Below are positions 8,243-17,274 of a DNA stretch of 64,000 nt, piece by piece. The DNA comes from Paraflavitalea devenefica (GTDB lineage Bacteria; Bacteroidota; Bacteroidia; Chitinophagales; Chitinophagaceae), in contig NZ_JAARML010000002.1 of assembly GCF_011759375.1 (NCBI RefSeq), forward strand, positions 1,364,001-1,428,000, written 5' to 3'. The notes beneath the pieces are model-generated. The model made no database searches and had not been told where the DNA came from. It saw only the letters and a list, made by a program, of their open reading frames with translations. The position numbers and the translations under genes were made by a program. Position 1 is the stretch's first letter. Each line of letters begins with the position of its first letter.

Positions 8243-9598
8243 ATGAAATATATGAAATGGACTATTATGATCCTGTTCGCTATCTGTTCTGTATCTAACC
8301 TCTTTGCTCAACCCACGAAATACCTGATAAAAGCAGGTAAATTTTTCGACAGCGAAAAAGGCGTGTTTACTACCAATATGGTGATCCTTGTGAATGGTCC
8401 GATGATCGATACTGTCAAAGTGGAAAAAGATCTCACCGCAGCCGATCGCAACAGTTATCCTCAGGTCATCGATCTTTCTGCTTACACAGTAATGCATGGC
8501 CTGATAGATTGCCATACGCACCTGCTCTATAAGGAGTTTGTTTATCCCAATCGCCGTACTGGCAGCCTTGACCTGTTAAGAGAGTTGGAGATGGATGGAG
8601 ATGCCTACCGTGCATTGTATGGTGCTGCCAAAGCGAAAGCCTACCTGGAGAACGGGATCGTTTGGGTACAGGACCTGGGCAATTCCGGCAGCTTCGCGGA
8701 TCTCGCCTTGCGTAAGGCGATTCGAAACGGGTTGGTAGCAGGTCCCGATATGAGTTGCTCCGGGCCGGGGCTGGCTACTGAAGGCGGTCAGTTGCCAGGT
8801 CTTATTTATAAGTATAGGGATATTGTTAGTGATGAATACCGCATTATAAAAGGAGTGGATGACGCTATCCAGGCGGTCAGGGAGCATCTGAACCAGGGTG
8901 TGGATGTCATTAAGATCTATTCAAACAACACTCCCAATGTTACGAAGATGCGCATAGAAGAGATCGCCGCTATTGCGAAGGAGGCACATCGTCACGGGCG
9001 TAAAGTGACCGCGCACGCCTCCGATAATGAATCCGTATGGAATGCCGTAACAGCAGGTGTGAACGGCATTGAACATGGTTATTCAATGGATGATAGCACG
9101 ATGCAGTTGATGGCTTCCAAAAAGGTGAACTGGGTTGCCACCCTGGGCGATACGACAGGTTCCTGGAAATTTTCTTTGACCAGTTGGCCGGAGATGAGCG
9201 CGGCAGATCGTGCAAGGGGCATCTATAGACGCTTTAAGAGAGATTCAACGCTCTTGCAAAGGGGAATCAAAAACGGGCTGACCATCGTATGCGGCAGTGA
9301 TGATTACCTCGACAATGGTAAGCCCCCTGGAGAAGCGACCAAGCATGTACTCATCGGCTATGTGGAAAAGGGCATGTCGATACCTGCCGCCTTACAAACA
9401 GCTACGGTGAATGCTACCCGCCATATAGGCATCAGGAATGCCACAGGGTCGATCAAACGGGGGCAGCCTGCTCATATCGTTGCTTTTGGCGGCAACCTCG
9501 ATAAGGATATCCATGAACTGCTCAAGACTGCTTTTGTCATGAAATGGGGGAAGATATACATCAATATTTCAGACCCTCGTCTACCAGCAAATCGATAG
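8243..9598 (+). CDS. Exported amidohydrolase-family protein
   Basis: A 451-residue metal-dependent hydrolase with a signal peptide (cleavage likely after NLFAQ, residue 23). The TIM-barrel amidohydrolase motif DCHTHLL gives metal ligands H91 and H93. Further ligands are seen in VDVIKIYSNN (candidate carboxylated lysine), VTAHASDN, GIEHGYSM and the aspartate in CGSDDYLD. The C-terminal NATRHIGIRNATGSIKRGQPA segment is typical of imidazolonepropionase/prolidase-like members. The substrate is unknown; an exported cyclic-amide or dipeptide hydrolase is likely. It is convergent with the SusD-like gene. Confidence 0.88.
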   Translation: MKYMKWTIMILFAICSVSNLFAQPTKYLIKAGKFFDSEKGVFTTNMVILVNGPMIDTVKVEKDLTAADRNSYPQVIDLSAYTVMHGLIDCHTHLLYKEFVYPNRRTGSLDLLRELEMDGDAYRALYGAAKAKAYLENGIVWVQDLGNSGSFADLALRKAIRNGLVAGPDMSCSGPGLATEGGQLPGLIYKYRDIVSDEYRIIKGVDDAIQAVREHLNQGVDVIKIYSNNTPNVTKMRIEEIAAIAKEAHRHGRKVTAHASDNESVWNAVTAGVNGIEHGYSMDDSTMQLMASKKVNWVATLGDTTGSWKFSLTSWPEMSAADRARGIYRRFKRDSTLLQRGIKNGLTIVCGSDDYLDNGKPPGEATKHVLIGYVEKGMSIPAALQTATVNATRHIGIRNATGSIKRGQPAHIVAFGGNLDKDIHELLKTAFVMKWGKIYINISDPRLPANR

Positions 9599-9604
9599 GA
9601 AAGC

Positions 9605-10906
9605 TCAATTAGGTGGATCCGCGGGTGTATTGGAATTGTTATCCCGTTCAACGAACGGATAAGGCAGGTAATTCCGCTTACGTTCTGCCAGTGGGCGCTC
9701 CAGGCGCCGCTGGTCCTGCAGCCGCAATCCCGACATATAGAGTTCGATACTGCGGTTACGGTATATTTCGGTCAGCAAGGCTGCCTGCGTAATAGCACCG
9801 ACATAGACAGGCTGATCAGCTCCTACGCCAAAGGGATCATCGGCTGGCTTTTTGGTCAGCACCTGGTTGAGGTATACGATGGCATTGGGCAGGTTGTTTT
9901 GCCGGGCGGACGCCTCGGCTTTGATCAGCATCATTTCACCGGGTAGATAAAGCGGCCATCCGGAGGCGGAGGCAGCCGCAAATCCATTAATACGGAATCG
10001 CTGCGCCGAAGTTGGATTGACGGTAATATAAAACGGTACGCGTTTATCCGTGAGGCTGGGCGCCAGCGCCGGTGGCAATCCCATCGTGGAATCGATCGGC
10101 TGGTACACGTTGTTGGTAGAAGTGGCTGTTTCCCAGATAGGGTTCAGCGTGATGGCGTCGAAATTAAAGGTTGATTTTATAGTGAGGTTTACTGCATTGG
10201 CTTCTGTGAGGGCAAGGGCATTGTTGCCCACATTCAAGGCGTACCTTGCTTTCAATGCGTGTAAGGTGTTTACGATATCTATGCCGGCCGGAATATTGGC
10301 CAGGAATTGGGCGCTCATGGGATTGGCAGCAATAACCACCAGGGCATTATCCAGTATGCCGATGGCTTTTGTAAAGGCTTCGGCGCTGGTAATGAAAGTA
10401 ACATTGGCACCTATGGTATCCGGTACATGGTCCCAATTCATGGCCAGGTTGCCGATGGCCAGGGCTTTGAAGAGGCTGGCATAAGCGATCAGGCCGCTGG
10501 CATATCCTTTGTCGGCCAAAGCAGGTGCATTCCTAAGCACGTTGTTGGCATCGAAGATGATCTTATTACTGTTGATCCACAAGTTAGCCAGGATGGTATT
10601 GGTTCCATCAACGGCAGTGCCTCCCAGGAACAACTGGTACTCTGCGGTATTGCCCTGGTTAATGATGTTGAGTTGCCGGGTGACGAATCCGTCTGTTGTT
10701 ATTTGGGTGTACAGCGAACTGGCACGCTGGAAAGTGTATACCCTTTGCAGCCCCACTGCTACGCCAGTCAAACCACGGGAAGTGGTCAAAGCATCGTCTA
10801 CCGGTGCTTTGGATGGATCGGTATAGTTCTTTTTGCAGCCCACTGTCTGTATCAGCACCAGGGCCAGGAAAAAAACAGCGGATAGTTTTATATTGATCAA
10901 TTTCAT
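9605..10906 (-). CDS. SusD/RagB-family outer-membrane lipoprotein
   Basis: A 433-residue lipoprotein with a type II signal peptide ending in the lipobox TVGC (C24). TPR-like helical content, the late segment PGEMMLIKAEASARQNNLPN and the C-terminal IYRNRSIELYMSGLRLQDQRR are typical of SusD proteins. These sit on the outer face of the outer membrane and cap the SusC channel to capture nutrients. It follows its SusC partner by 18 bases on the same strand. No polysaccharide-degrading genes are adjacent, so the ligand may be a peptide, glycan or small molecule. Confidence 0.92.
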   Translation of the reverse strand: MKLINIKLSAVFFLALVLIQTVGCKKNYTDPSKAPVDDALTTSRGLTGVAVGLQRVYTFQRASSLYTQITTDGFVTRQLNIINQGNTAEYQLFLGGTAVDGTNTILANLWINSNKIIFDANNVLRNAPALADKGYASGLIAYASLFKALAIGNLAMNWDHVPDTIGANVTFITSAEAFTKAIGILDNALVVIAANPMSAQFLANIPAGIDIVNTLHALKARYALNVGNNALALTEANAVNLTIKSTFNFDAITLNPIWETATSTNNVYQPIDSTMGLPPALAPSLTDKRVPFYITVNPTSAQRFRINGFAAASASGWPLYLPGEMMLIKAEASARQNNLPNAIVYLNQVLTKKPADDPFGVGADQPVYVGAITQAALLTEIYRNRSIELYMSGLRLQDQRRLERPLAERKRNYLPYPFVERDNNSNTPADPPN

Positions 10907-10924
10907 ACAAATAAAATTTAAGTA

Positions 10925-13900
10925 TTAGAACTTAGCAGCTACAGAAAGACTGAAAGTGCGTGGAATAGGAACGGTGCCAAAATCAACGCCGCGCAACACG
11001 GTACTTTGTCCGCCGGAATTCACTTCAGGATCATATCCCTTGTAATCATCCCAGGAGAACAGGTTGCGGCCACTGGCGCTGACCGTCAGGTCACTAAAGA
11101 TTTTCAGTTTGCCGAAGCGGTAGCTCAATGAAATCTCCCGCAGCTTCACGAATGAACCATCATCCACACGCCATTCTTCTATCTGGTACACGCTGTTAAT
11201 ATAGCCGCGGGGCAACTGACCCAGGTGTTCCTGTTCGGCCACTTTACCATTGCCCACGCCCTGCCTTGTTCTGAAATCGGCATTCCATACATCCACACCC
11301 TGTACCGCATCGAACTGTACGCGCAGTCCGAACTTTTTATAGCTTACCTCATTGACCAGGGTAGCTGTGTAATCGGGATTGGGATCACCAATCACTTTCC
11401 GTAAAGGCGTGCCGGTGGGCAGGCCATTGGCATCACGCTGGGTGGTATAACCCAATGGACCATTTTGCGTGCCTCTTTCCAGTTGCGGAAATCCCGCTGC
11501 ATTTTTGATCTGGCCGCCATTGGCATCGAGCGCGAAAAAAGTGCCATAGAAAACGCCAATGGGCTGTCCTTCCAGTATGGCTACGGGCGCGCCGGCAGTG
11601 GTGCTCAACAAGGTCAATGCCTGTCCTATTTCCAGCGCTTCATTCCGGTTGTGGTTGTAAATACCGGTTATATCCCAGCGCCAGTCTTTGTTTTTAACGG
11701 GTGTACCGGTAAGCACTACTTCGAAACCTTTGTTCTCCAGCGAACCGAGGTTGTCGAGGAAGCTGGCGTAGCCGTTGGTAGGCGCAATCACGCGACTGAT
11801 GAGCAGGTCATTTACTTTTTTGATATAATAATTGAACTGCAGGCCGAGCCTGTTGTCAAAAAAGGAAAGGTCAGTACCCAGCTCTAACTCTTTTTGGCGC
11901 TCCGGCTTAATATCGGGATTGACCAGTTGGGCGTTGCTAAACAGGGCGATCCGGCTCAGGAAAGCAATGGTATTATAGGCGTTGAACCGTGCGTAGGGAG
12001 CAATGCCGGTGAGGTTGCCCGATTCGCCGTAGGCAATCCTCAGCTTGGCCAGGTTCCACCATTTTGCGATCGATAGCTTGTTCCACCACTCCGTTTCAGA
12101 CAGCACATAACTGCCACTTCCTTTTATATACACCTGGTTGCGCTGGTCTTCTCCAAACACGGAGGAGCCATCCAAACGTACTGCGCCTGTTACAAACAAT
12201 TGGTTGCGGTATTTAAAGTTCTGTTGCAGGTACACACCGGAAACAGACAATTCGGTGCGCTCATCGGAGCCGGGCAGCAGTGTGCTGGCCGCATTGACGG
12301 TTTCCACAAAAGGCGCCAGTCCCCTGCCATGCAAGAGCGTATAACCATTCTTTTCATATTGCATCGAATAGCCTGCCTGCGTAGTGCTGGCAATGTCATC
12401 GTTGATGTCGAACTGGTAGGTGCCGTTCAGCTCATGGTTGATCTGGAAGAAATTGTTGGTAGCGGCACTGGCATAACCATTCAGCGCCACCGACAGATCG
12501 GGGCCTCCGCCAAAGAAAGCCGTGCTTACGTTATAAGTATACGGCGGCATGGTGGTAGTGCCACGCTGTGCATAGTTGTCAATACCCAGTGTATAATCGA
12601 CCGTCAACCCTTTTGCCGGTCTTAACTTTAACGAAGTGCTGGCTATAAGGCGGTTGGTTTCCTGCCGTTGTTTGAAGTCTTCCATGACCGATACAGGGTT
12701 CACGCGGCCGCGTTCACCTACTGCCTGTAGGTTGCCGAAGATATCGCGCTGCCAGATGTTGTGGAAGTTACCAATGATGGTAACGGCATTCATGGGAGAG
12801 AAAAAGGAGTTGCCATCCGGTTTTTCATTGGCGAGGCTGTTGATGTAATTTAGGCCCACACTCATGCTGGCCCATTTGGTGATTTCCTGGTCGAGGTTCA
12901 ACCGGAAACTGAAGCGGCGGAAATCGGTATGATTAATAATACCCTGGTTGAAGAAATAAGAAGCGGAAGTATAATATTTGGTTTTATCCTTCCCTCCACT
13001 GACCGATACATTGTTATCGGTACCCAGCCCGGTGCGGAAGATATAGTCCTGGTAGTCATAACGGGTTACATTGGTTGTATTGGTGGGCAGGGCGGGAGGT
13101 GTACCTACTGCCGTGATGATGTCTTGCGTTAATGCACCGGGGCCATCGGTGGGTCCGCCAAACTTCACCGGCGCCTGGTTTACATCGAGCTTTTTGCGCA
13201 GCTCGCTGACCAAAATGCCGGTAGAAAAGCTCACCACCGGTGCGCCGGTACTGCCTCTTTTGGTAAAGATCTGTACCACACCGGCATTGGCCCTTGATCC
13301 ATAAATGGCGGCAGCAGCAGCGCCGTTCAGCACTTCCACCCGTTCAATATCGGCCGGGTTGATGTCGGCCATACGGCTTTGGCCAACCGTACCTACAAAT
13401 AAGTTACTGCCCGTATTATTAGTGGTGGTGTTGGGCGCATCGTAGGTGTTTTGGGTATTGGTGACGCGGTTGGTGGCATTGTTAACAATAACGCCATCTA
13501 CAATGTACAAAGGCTCGGAAGAGCTGTTGACGGAACTGATACCGCGCAGCCGCACAGAGATGCCGCCGGCAGGATCGCCGGAGTTTTGGATGATCTGGGC
13601 GCCGGCAGTTTTACCCTGTAAAGCCGCCAGCACATTACTGGTAGCGCCTTTGTTGATGTCATCCGCTTTTAGCGTGCTGATGTAACTGCCCAGTTGCCGG
13701 CGGGTGGTACCTTGTGAGGTACCGGTTACGATCACTTCATCGAGGCCCAGTACATCTTCCACCATGGTTACCTGCTGGGTGTAGGTGGTGGCGTTACCGA
13801 TCTGAAGCGTACGCTCCACGGCTTTAAATCCCACGCCCGAAAATTCCAGGGTATAACTCCCGGGTTTCAGGGGAGCCGTTACACTGAAGTTCCCGGCGGC

Positions 13901-14089
13901 ATCGGTAGCCGTACCATAGGTGGTATTTTTAACCGATACTGAAATGCCGTTGAGGGCCTGGTCGTTAGGCCCGGTCACTTTACCGCTGATGGTAACCTGG
14001 GCCATTGCCAGCAGGGCGATGAGGTTACTGATCAGGAACAGGCCAATAACCCGTAAAGGCCGGCCATGCATTGATAAAGGTGCAGTCAT
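10925..14089 (-). CDS. SusC/RagA-family TonB-linked outer-membrane transporter
   Basis: A 1054-residue TonB-dependent channel. After the signal peptide comes a carboxypeptidase-regulatory-like domain (about residues 32-115: VTISGKVTGPNDQALNGISV and following). Then a plug domain (about 118-240, with VDGVIVNNATN and IERVEVLNGAAAAAIYGSRA) and a 22-stranded barrel ending in a terminal phenylalanine (FSLSVAAKF). It is cotranscribed with SusD downstream. No sigma or anti-sigma gene is adjacent. About 240 bp of non-coding DNA separates it from the bestrophin gene; I found no clear promoter there. Confidence 0.95.
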   Translation of the reverse strand: MTAPLSMHGRPLRVIGLFLISNLIALLAMAQVTISGKVTGPNDQALNGISVSVKNTTYGTATDAAGNFSVTAPLKPGSYTLEFSGVGFKAVERTLQIGNATTYTQQVTMVEDVLGLDEVIVTGTSQGTTRRQLGSYISTLKADDINKGATSNVLAALQGKTAGAQIIQNSGDPAGGISVRLRGISSVNSSSEPLYIVDGVIVNNATNRVTNTQNTYDAPNTTTNNTGSNLFVGTVGQSRMADINPADIERVEVLNGAAAAAIYGSRANAGVVQIFTKRGSTGAPVVSFSTGILVSELRKKLDVNQAPVKFGGPTDGPGALTQDIITAVGTPPALPTNTTNVTRYDYQDYIFRTGLGTDNNVSVSGGKDKTKYYTSASYFFNQGIINHTDFRRFSFRLNLDQEITKWASMSVGLNYINSLANEKPDGNSFFSPMNAVTIIGNFHNIWQRDIFGNLQAVGERGRVNPVSVMEDFKQRQETNRLIASTSLKLRPAKGLTVDYTLGIDNYAQRGTTTMPPYTYNVSTAFFGGGPDLSVALNGYASAATNNFFQINHELNGTYQFDINDDIASTTQAGYSMQYEKNGYTLLHGRGLAPFVETVNAASTLLPGSDERTELSVSGVYLQQNFKYRNQLFVTGAVRLDGSSVFGEDQRNQVYIKGSGSYVLSETEWWNKLSIAKWWNLAKLRIAYGESGNLTGIAPYARFNAYNTIAFLSRIALFSNAQLVNPDIKPERQKELELGTDLSFFDNRLGLQFNYYIKKVNDLLISRVIAPTNGYASFLDNLGSLENKGFEVVLTGTPVKNKDWRWDITGIYNHNRNEALEIGQALTLLSTTAGAPVAILEGQPIGVFYGTFFALDANGGQIKNAAGFPQLERGTQNGPLGYTTQRDANGLPTGTPLRKVIGDPNPDYTATLVNEVSYKKFGLRVQFDAVQGVDVWNADFRTRQGVGNGKVAEQEHLGQLPRGYINSVYQIEEWRVDDGSFVKLREISLSYRFGKLKIFSDLTVSASGRNLFSWDDYKGYDPEVNSGGQSTVLRGVDFGTVPIPRTFSLSVAAKF

Positions 14090-14331
14090 AAACCTTTTTT
14101 TTGAATGAATAATAGCGGGTAGGGAGGCGGGGTTGGGAGTGGTTGGAAGAGTAGTATCATGCCGGTGTTACCGTATGTACACTTTAAATTACGTGAATCT
14201 ATTTGATATTCAATATAAATACGGCAATTTCAAGGTACAAGACAAGACGGGTGCAAGATTTTGCAGGTTAGGTATTTGGTGGAGTTGTTTTTGGTGGTGA
14301 TGCCTGCACAGGTGGGATGGTCTGTCAAAAT

Positions 14332-15225
14332 TTACATGATATAGTAGGTTCTTGTATCAGGCTTCGTGGTAGCAGCCGCTTCTCCTAATAGCTGCCTGAT
14401 ATCTCTTTCTACAGTCATCGCGATCTCCGTAATGGGTACATCGCTGGGCCTGTTTCTGAAGGGATCCTGCAGGTGATAGGCGACCTTTTCAATGAGAAAG
14501 AAACCAGCGGAGATCAGGAGCAGCAGTGGTGCTACTAAACGGTTATCGATGTCTTTCAGGGAAATGGCCAGGGTGACGACAAAGAGGTAAATGATGAAAT
14601 GAAGGACCAATCGATAAGAAGACGGGAAAATTGTGCTGTTAATCCTTTCCACGCTTCCCATCGAATCGGTGAGGCGGATAATAGTTTCCTGCAGATGGAT
14701 ATGCGCATGTACGTCAAGTATTTTGCGCAGGCGGAGTTCCTGCAGGTCCCTGGAGGTAGTTTGCAATAAGAAAAGCGGCTGGTTGTTTTGCTTAGCCGCT
14801 TCTGCCAGTTCGGCGACGGGAAGCAGGTGTCCGATATTTTGCAGGGTATCGAGCTTGCGTAATGATCTTCCCAGTATATACCCCCACGCTATTTGCCGGT
14901 AGCCGATCTGCTTTATTGCCTGGGCCTGTCCGGCTCCCATAAAAGTTTGTAACTGGATGATCAGGCTCCTGGAATCATTCAGGATACCTCCCCATATTCT
15001 TCTTGCCTCCCACCACCTGTCGTACGACTGGTTCATCTTAAACGAAAGAAGTACCGATATAGAAGTACCTAAAAATGCCGGAATAGCCAGTGGCATGACC
15101 GGTAGAGCACTCATAAATTCAATGGCTCCAAAATGAGTGGCCAATCCGACGCATAAAACTATTATCAACTCATATTTGATGATGCCGAATGAATATTTAA
15201 TGGGAATACTTGATTCGAGTAACAT
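14332..15225 (-). CDS. Bestrophin-family membrane channel protein
   Basis: A 297-residue inner-membrane protein of the bacterial bestrophin (YneE/UPF0187) family, which form pentameric ion channels. It shows the conserved FLGTSISVLLSFKMNQSYDRWWEARRIWG region, split over residues 50-80, hydrophobic segments near residues 20-45, 205-235 and 240-250, and the late DPFRNRPSDVPI motif that is nearly universal in the family. Length and start (MLLESSIPIKYS) are normal. It is divergent from the desaturase; the shared 160-bp gap holds both promoters. Confidence 0.93.
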   Translation of the reverse strand: MLLESSIPIKYSFGIIKYELIIVLCVGLATHFGAIEFMSALPVMPLAIPAFLGTSISVLLSFKMNQSYDRWWEARRIWGGILNDSRSLIIQLQTFMGAGQAQAIKQIGYRQIAWGYILGRSLRKLDTLQNIGHLLPVAELAEAAKQNNQPLFLLQTTSRDLQELRLRKILDVHAHIHLQETIIRLTDSMGSVERINSTIFPSSYRLVLHFIIYLFVVTLAISLKDIDNRLVAPLLLLISAGFFLIEKVAYHLQDPFRNRPSDVPITEIAMTVERDIRQLLGEAAATTKPDTRTYYIM

Positions 15226-15385
15226 AGATTTAATTCATGTAATGTAGTCCTATTTGCCGGATACCCTCCATTTATCAGGCAAAAGTGTGAATCATGTGAT
15301 TTAATCCCGGAATCATATAACCCTCTTTTGGGCAAATTGTATCACCTTTGGCCAGGTATCACATTATTCATTTGCCCGGCGTGAT

Positions 15386-16462
15386 ATGTCTAAAGTAACT
15401 TTTAATAACAGCAACCGCCTGTTTTATCAGGCCGTTAAAAAGTCAGTGGATGCCTACTTTCAAAGCAACCGGCTCAGAAAAACCGGCAACTGGAAGCTGT
15501 ATATGAAAGCATTCATACTAATACCGGTTGCCATGGGCCTGTATGGCTACCTGCTATTGGGGCACTATCACTGGCTGGCCGGCATCCTCCTGGCGGCCCT
15601 GTTGGGATTGTCGCTGGTATGCATCGCTTTCAATGTAATGCATGATGCCTGCCATGGCAGCTATTCCCGCAAAAAATGGGTGAATGAGCTCATGGGCCTT
15701 AGCATGAATGTTTTAGGCAGCAACGCTTTTATATGGAAGATCAAGCACAACATCATCCACCACACCTATACCAATATCGATGGCATCGATGATGACCTGG
15801 CCAACAGTTCCCTGTTAAGGATGTGCAACACCCAGCAATGGAAACCCATCCACCGGTTCCAGTTCATTTACATGTATCTCCTATATGCCATCAGCACGCT
15901 TGCCTGGATGTGGGGTACGGATTTTGTAAAATATTTCTCCAGGAAGATCCATCATACACCGATCAACCAAATTGATCTCCATCAGCATATCGTTTTCTGG
16001 ACCAGCAAATTGTTGTACCTGTTCTTTTATGTGGCGGTGCCTATATATTTCATCGGGTGGCAATCATGGCTGGCCGGTTTCCTGGTTATCCATGTGGTAA
16101 TGGGTCTTAGTTTATCCATCGTATTTCAACTTGCGCATGTAGTAGAAAAAACAACCTTTGAAGTCATTGCGGAAAAGCCCAAAGTGATAGCGTCGGAATG
16201 GGCTATCCACGAAGTAAGTACCACGGCTGACTTTGCTCCCAAAAACAAAGTGATCAGCTGGCTGGTGGGTGGGTTGAACTTTCAGATAGAACATCACCTC
16301 TTCCCACAGATCAGCCATGTGCATTATCCGGCATTGAGTAAAATAGTCCGGCAGCAATGTGAGCTGTTTGGACTGCCCTACAATTTCTACCCCACCATGA
16401 GGCAAGCCATCTACTCGCATGTACGCCTCATGAAACAATTGGGGCGTTCTCATGCCCCCTGA
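15386..16462 (+). CDS. Fatty acid desaturase, membrane-bound
   Basis: A 358-residue integral membrane di-iron desaturase. The three histidine boxes are present: HDACHGS (about residue 88), HNIIHHTYTN (about 125) and QIEHHLFP (about 305). The QxxHH third box is typical of front-end-like and acyl-lipid desaturases. Four hydrophobic segments frame the boxes. It introduces a double bond into an acyl chain; the position cannot be read from sequence. It may adjust membrane fluidity. A bestrophin channel gene lies divergently upstream. Confidence 0.93.
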   Translation: MSKVTFNNSNRLFYQAVKKSVDAYFQSNRLRKTGNWKLYMKAFILIPVAMGLYGYLLLGHYHWLAGILLAALLGLSLVCIAFNVMHDACHGSYSRKKWVNELMGLSMNVLGSNAFIWKIKHNIIHHTYTNIDGIDDDLANSSLLRMCNTQQWKPIHRFQFIYMYLLYAISTLAWMWGTDFVKYFSRKIHHTPINQIDLHQHIVFWTSKLLYLFFYVAVPIYFIGWQSWLAGFLVIHVVMGLSLSIVFQLAHVVEKTTFEVIAEKPKVIASEWAIHEVSTTADFAPKNKVISWLVGGLNFQIEHHLFPQISHVHYPALSKIVRQQCELFGLPYNFYPTMRQAIYSHVRLMKQLGRSHAP

Positions 16463-16506
16463 TGGATGCCACTCGTTTTTTATTGTTTTAAAGGAGGTTA
16501 AAAAAT

Positions 16507-16539
16507 AACAACTGCTCAGCTCCCGCCAGAGCAGTTGTT
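16507..16539 (-). terminator. Perfect inverted repeat, terminator-like on the minus strand
   Basis: Eleven-base arms (aacaactgctc / gagcagttgtt) enclose an 11-base loop. Read on the minus strand the stem is followed by TATTTTTT, so it could stop leftward transcription entering the desaturase. On the plus strand there is no T-run. Confidence 0.5.
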
Positions 16540-16641
16540 CGCTCATCATGGCTGTTATAAGATGTAGGTATTTAACAGACTGCAAAATTCATCCCTTCTT
16601 CCTTCGTAACCACTTTGAATGGTCGTTAAGATCATTTAAAA

Positions 16642-16671
16642 GGGCCAGGATAGAAATCCAGCCCGTTTTTT
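16642..16671 (+). terminator. Terminator-like hairpin downstream of the desaturase
   Basis: GGGC..GGAT pairs with ATCC..GCCC around an agaa loop and is followed by GTTTTTT. It lies 180 bp after the desaturase stop and may end that transcript. Confidence 0.5.
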
Positions 16672-16833
16672 AATCCAATATCCTATGAAAAACCGATCTA
16701 AAGGTAGATGGTTGATTGATAGCGGTTGTTATTGAATGACATATTTCTTTTATATAATTCACACATGGTCTCCCTGGCAGCCGGTTAACGGGCAGCATTA
16801 CCTGATACCGCTGTTCACAATTGCCGGCTGGTC

Positions 16834-16868
16834 AATCGCCTGGTCATTTACCAGGCGATTGTTTTTTT
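16834..16868 (+). terminator. Strong Rho-independent terminator without a gene in front
   Basis: A perfect ten-pair stem (aatcgcctgg / ccaggcgatt) with a seven-base loop is followed by GTTTTTTT. The nearest upstream gene ends 370 bp away and already has a terminator-like hairpin at 16642, so the 16672-16868 segment could encode a small RNA. I found no ORF in it. Confidence 0.8.
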
Positions 16869-16904
16869 GGGGGCTGGTTTCAAAAATCCGAGCGTGATGG
16901 ACGG

Positions 16905-16966
16905 CTAAAGGCTAAAAAACGGCACCCCCGGTATTGCATACTTCTTCATACCCGCTTCGTTGAAGC
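16905..16966 (-). pseudogene. Decayed 3' end of an enolase-superfamily gene
   Basis: On the minus strand this encodes FNEAGMKKYAIPGVPFFSL then stop, nearly identical to the C-terminus of the exported enolase-superfamily protein at 35828-37102 (INEAGMKKYAIPGVPFFE). The DNA is close to identical over about 50 bases, with a few substitutions. Nothing upstream of it resembles the rest of that gene. It is a short relic of a lost paralogue or of a duplication. Confidence 0.65.
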
Positions 16967-17124
16967 TGAACCTGGAATTATGGGTATGCCGGTGGGTTTT
17001 AGCCGATGGAGGGAGATGGCAGAAGAGGCGGGGAAGACTGGTAGTGAGTGGGGGAAGGGGTATGGCAGGTAGCTGCCTGGTACCTATGGGGGTACTATGT
17101 GATGAGGATCTGGTATTGAGGAGG

Positions 17125-17179
17125 GTCTCGGTAAAGTCTCGATAAGGTCTCGACAATGTCTCGAAAAGGTCTCGATAAG
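17125..17179 (+). repeat. Five-unit 11-bp tandem repeat (GTCTCGANAAG)
   Basis: Five consecutive in-register 11-base units begin GTCTCG (at 17125, 17136, 17147, 17158 and 17169). The last five bases vary (gtaaa, ataag, acaat, aaaag, ataag). The period is close to one DNA helical turn. The array ends 95 bp upstream of the next start codon. Confidence 0.85.
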
Positions 17180-17274
17180 GGTGGCAATCCAGGTGGGAAT
17201 TTTTACCGTAAGTATTGGTAGGGGCGAGCGCCCTGTATGTAAACTTTATTCATAATCAATTAATTCCAATTTTT

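Noticed and set aside
10925..14089. Calling the first SusCD pair a polysaccharide utilisation locus
   Set aside because: No glycoside hydrolase, lyase or sugar regulator lies beside it; the ligand class cannot be inferred.
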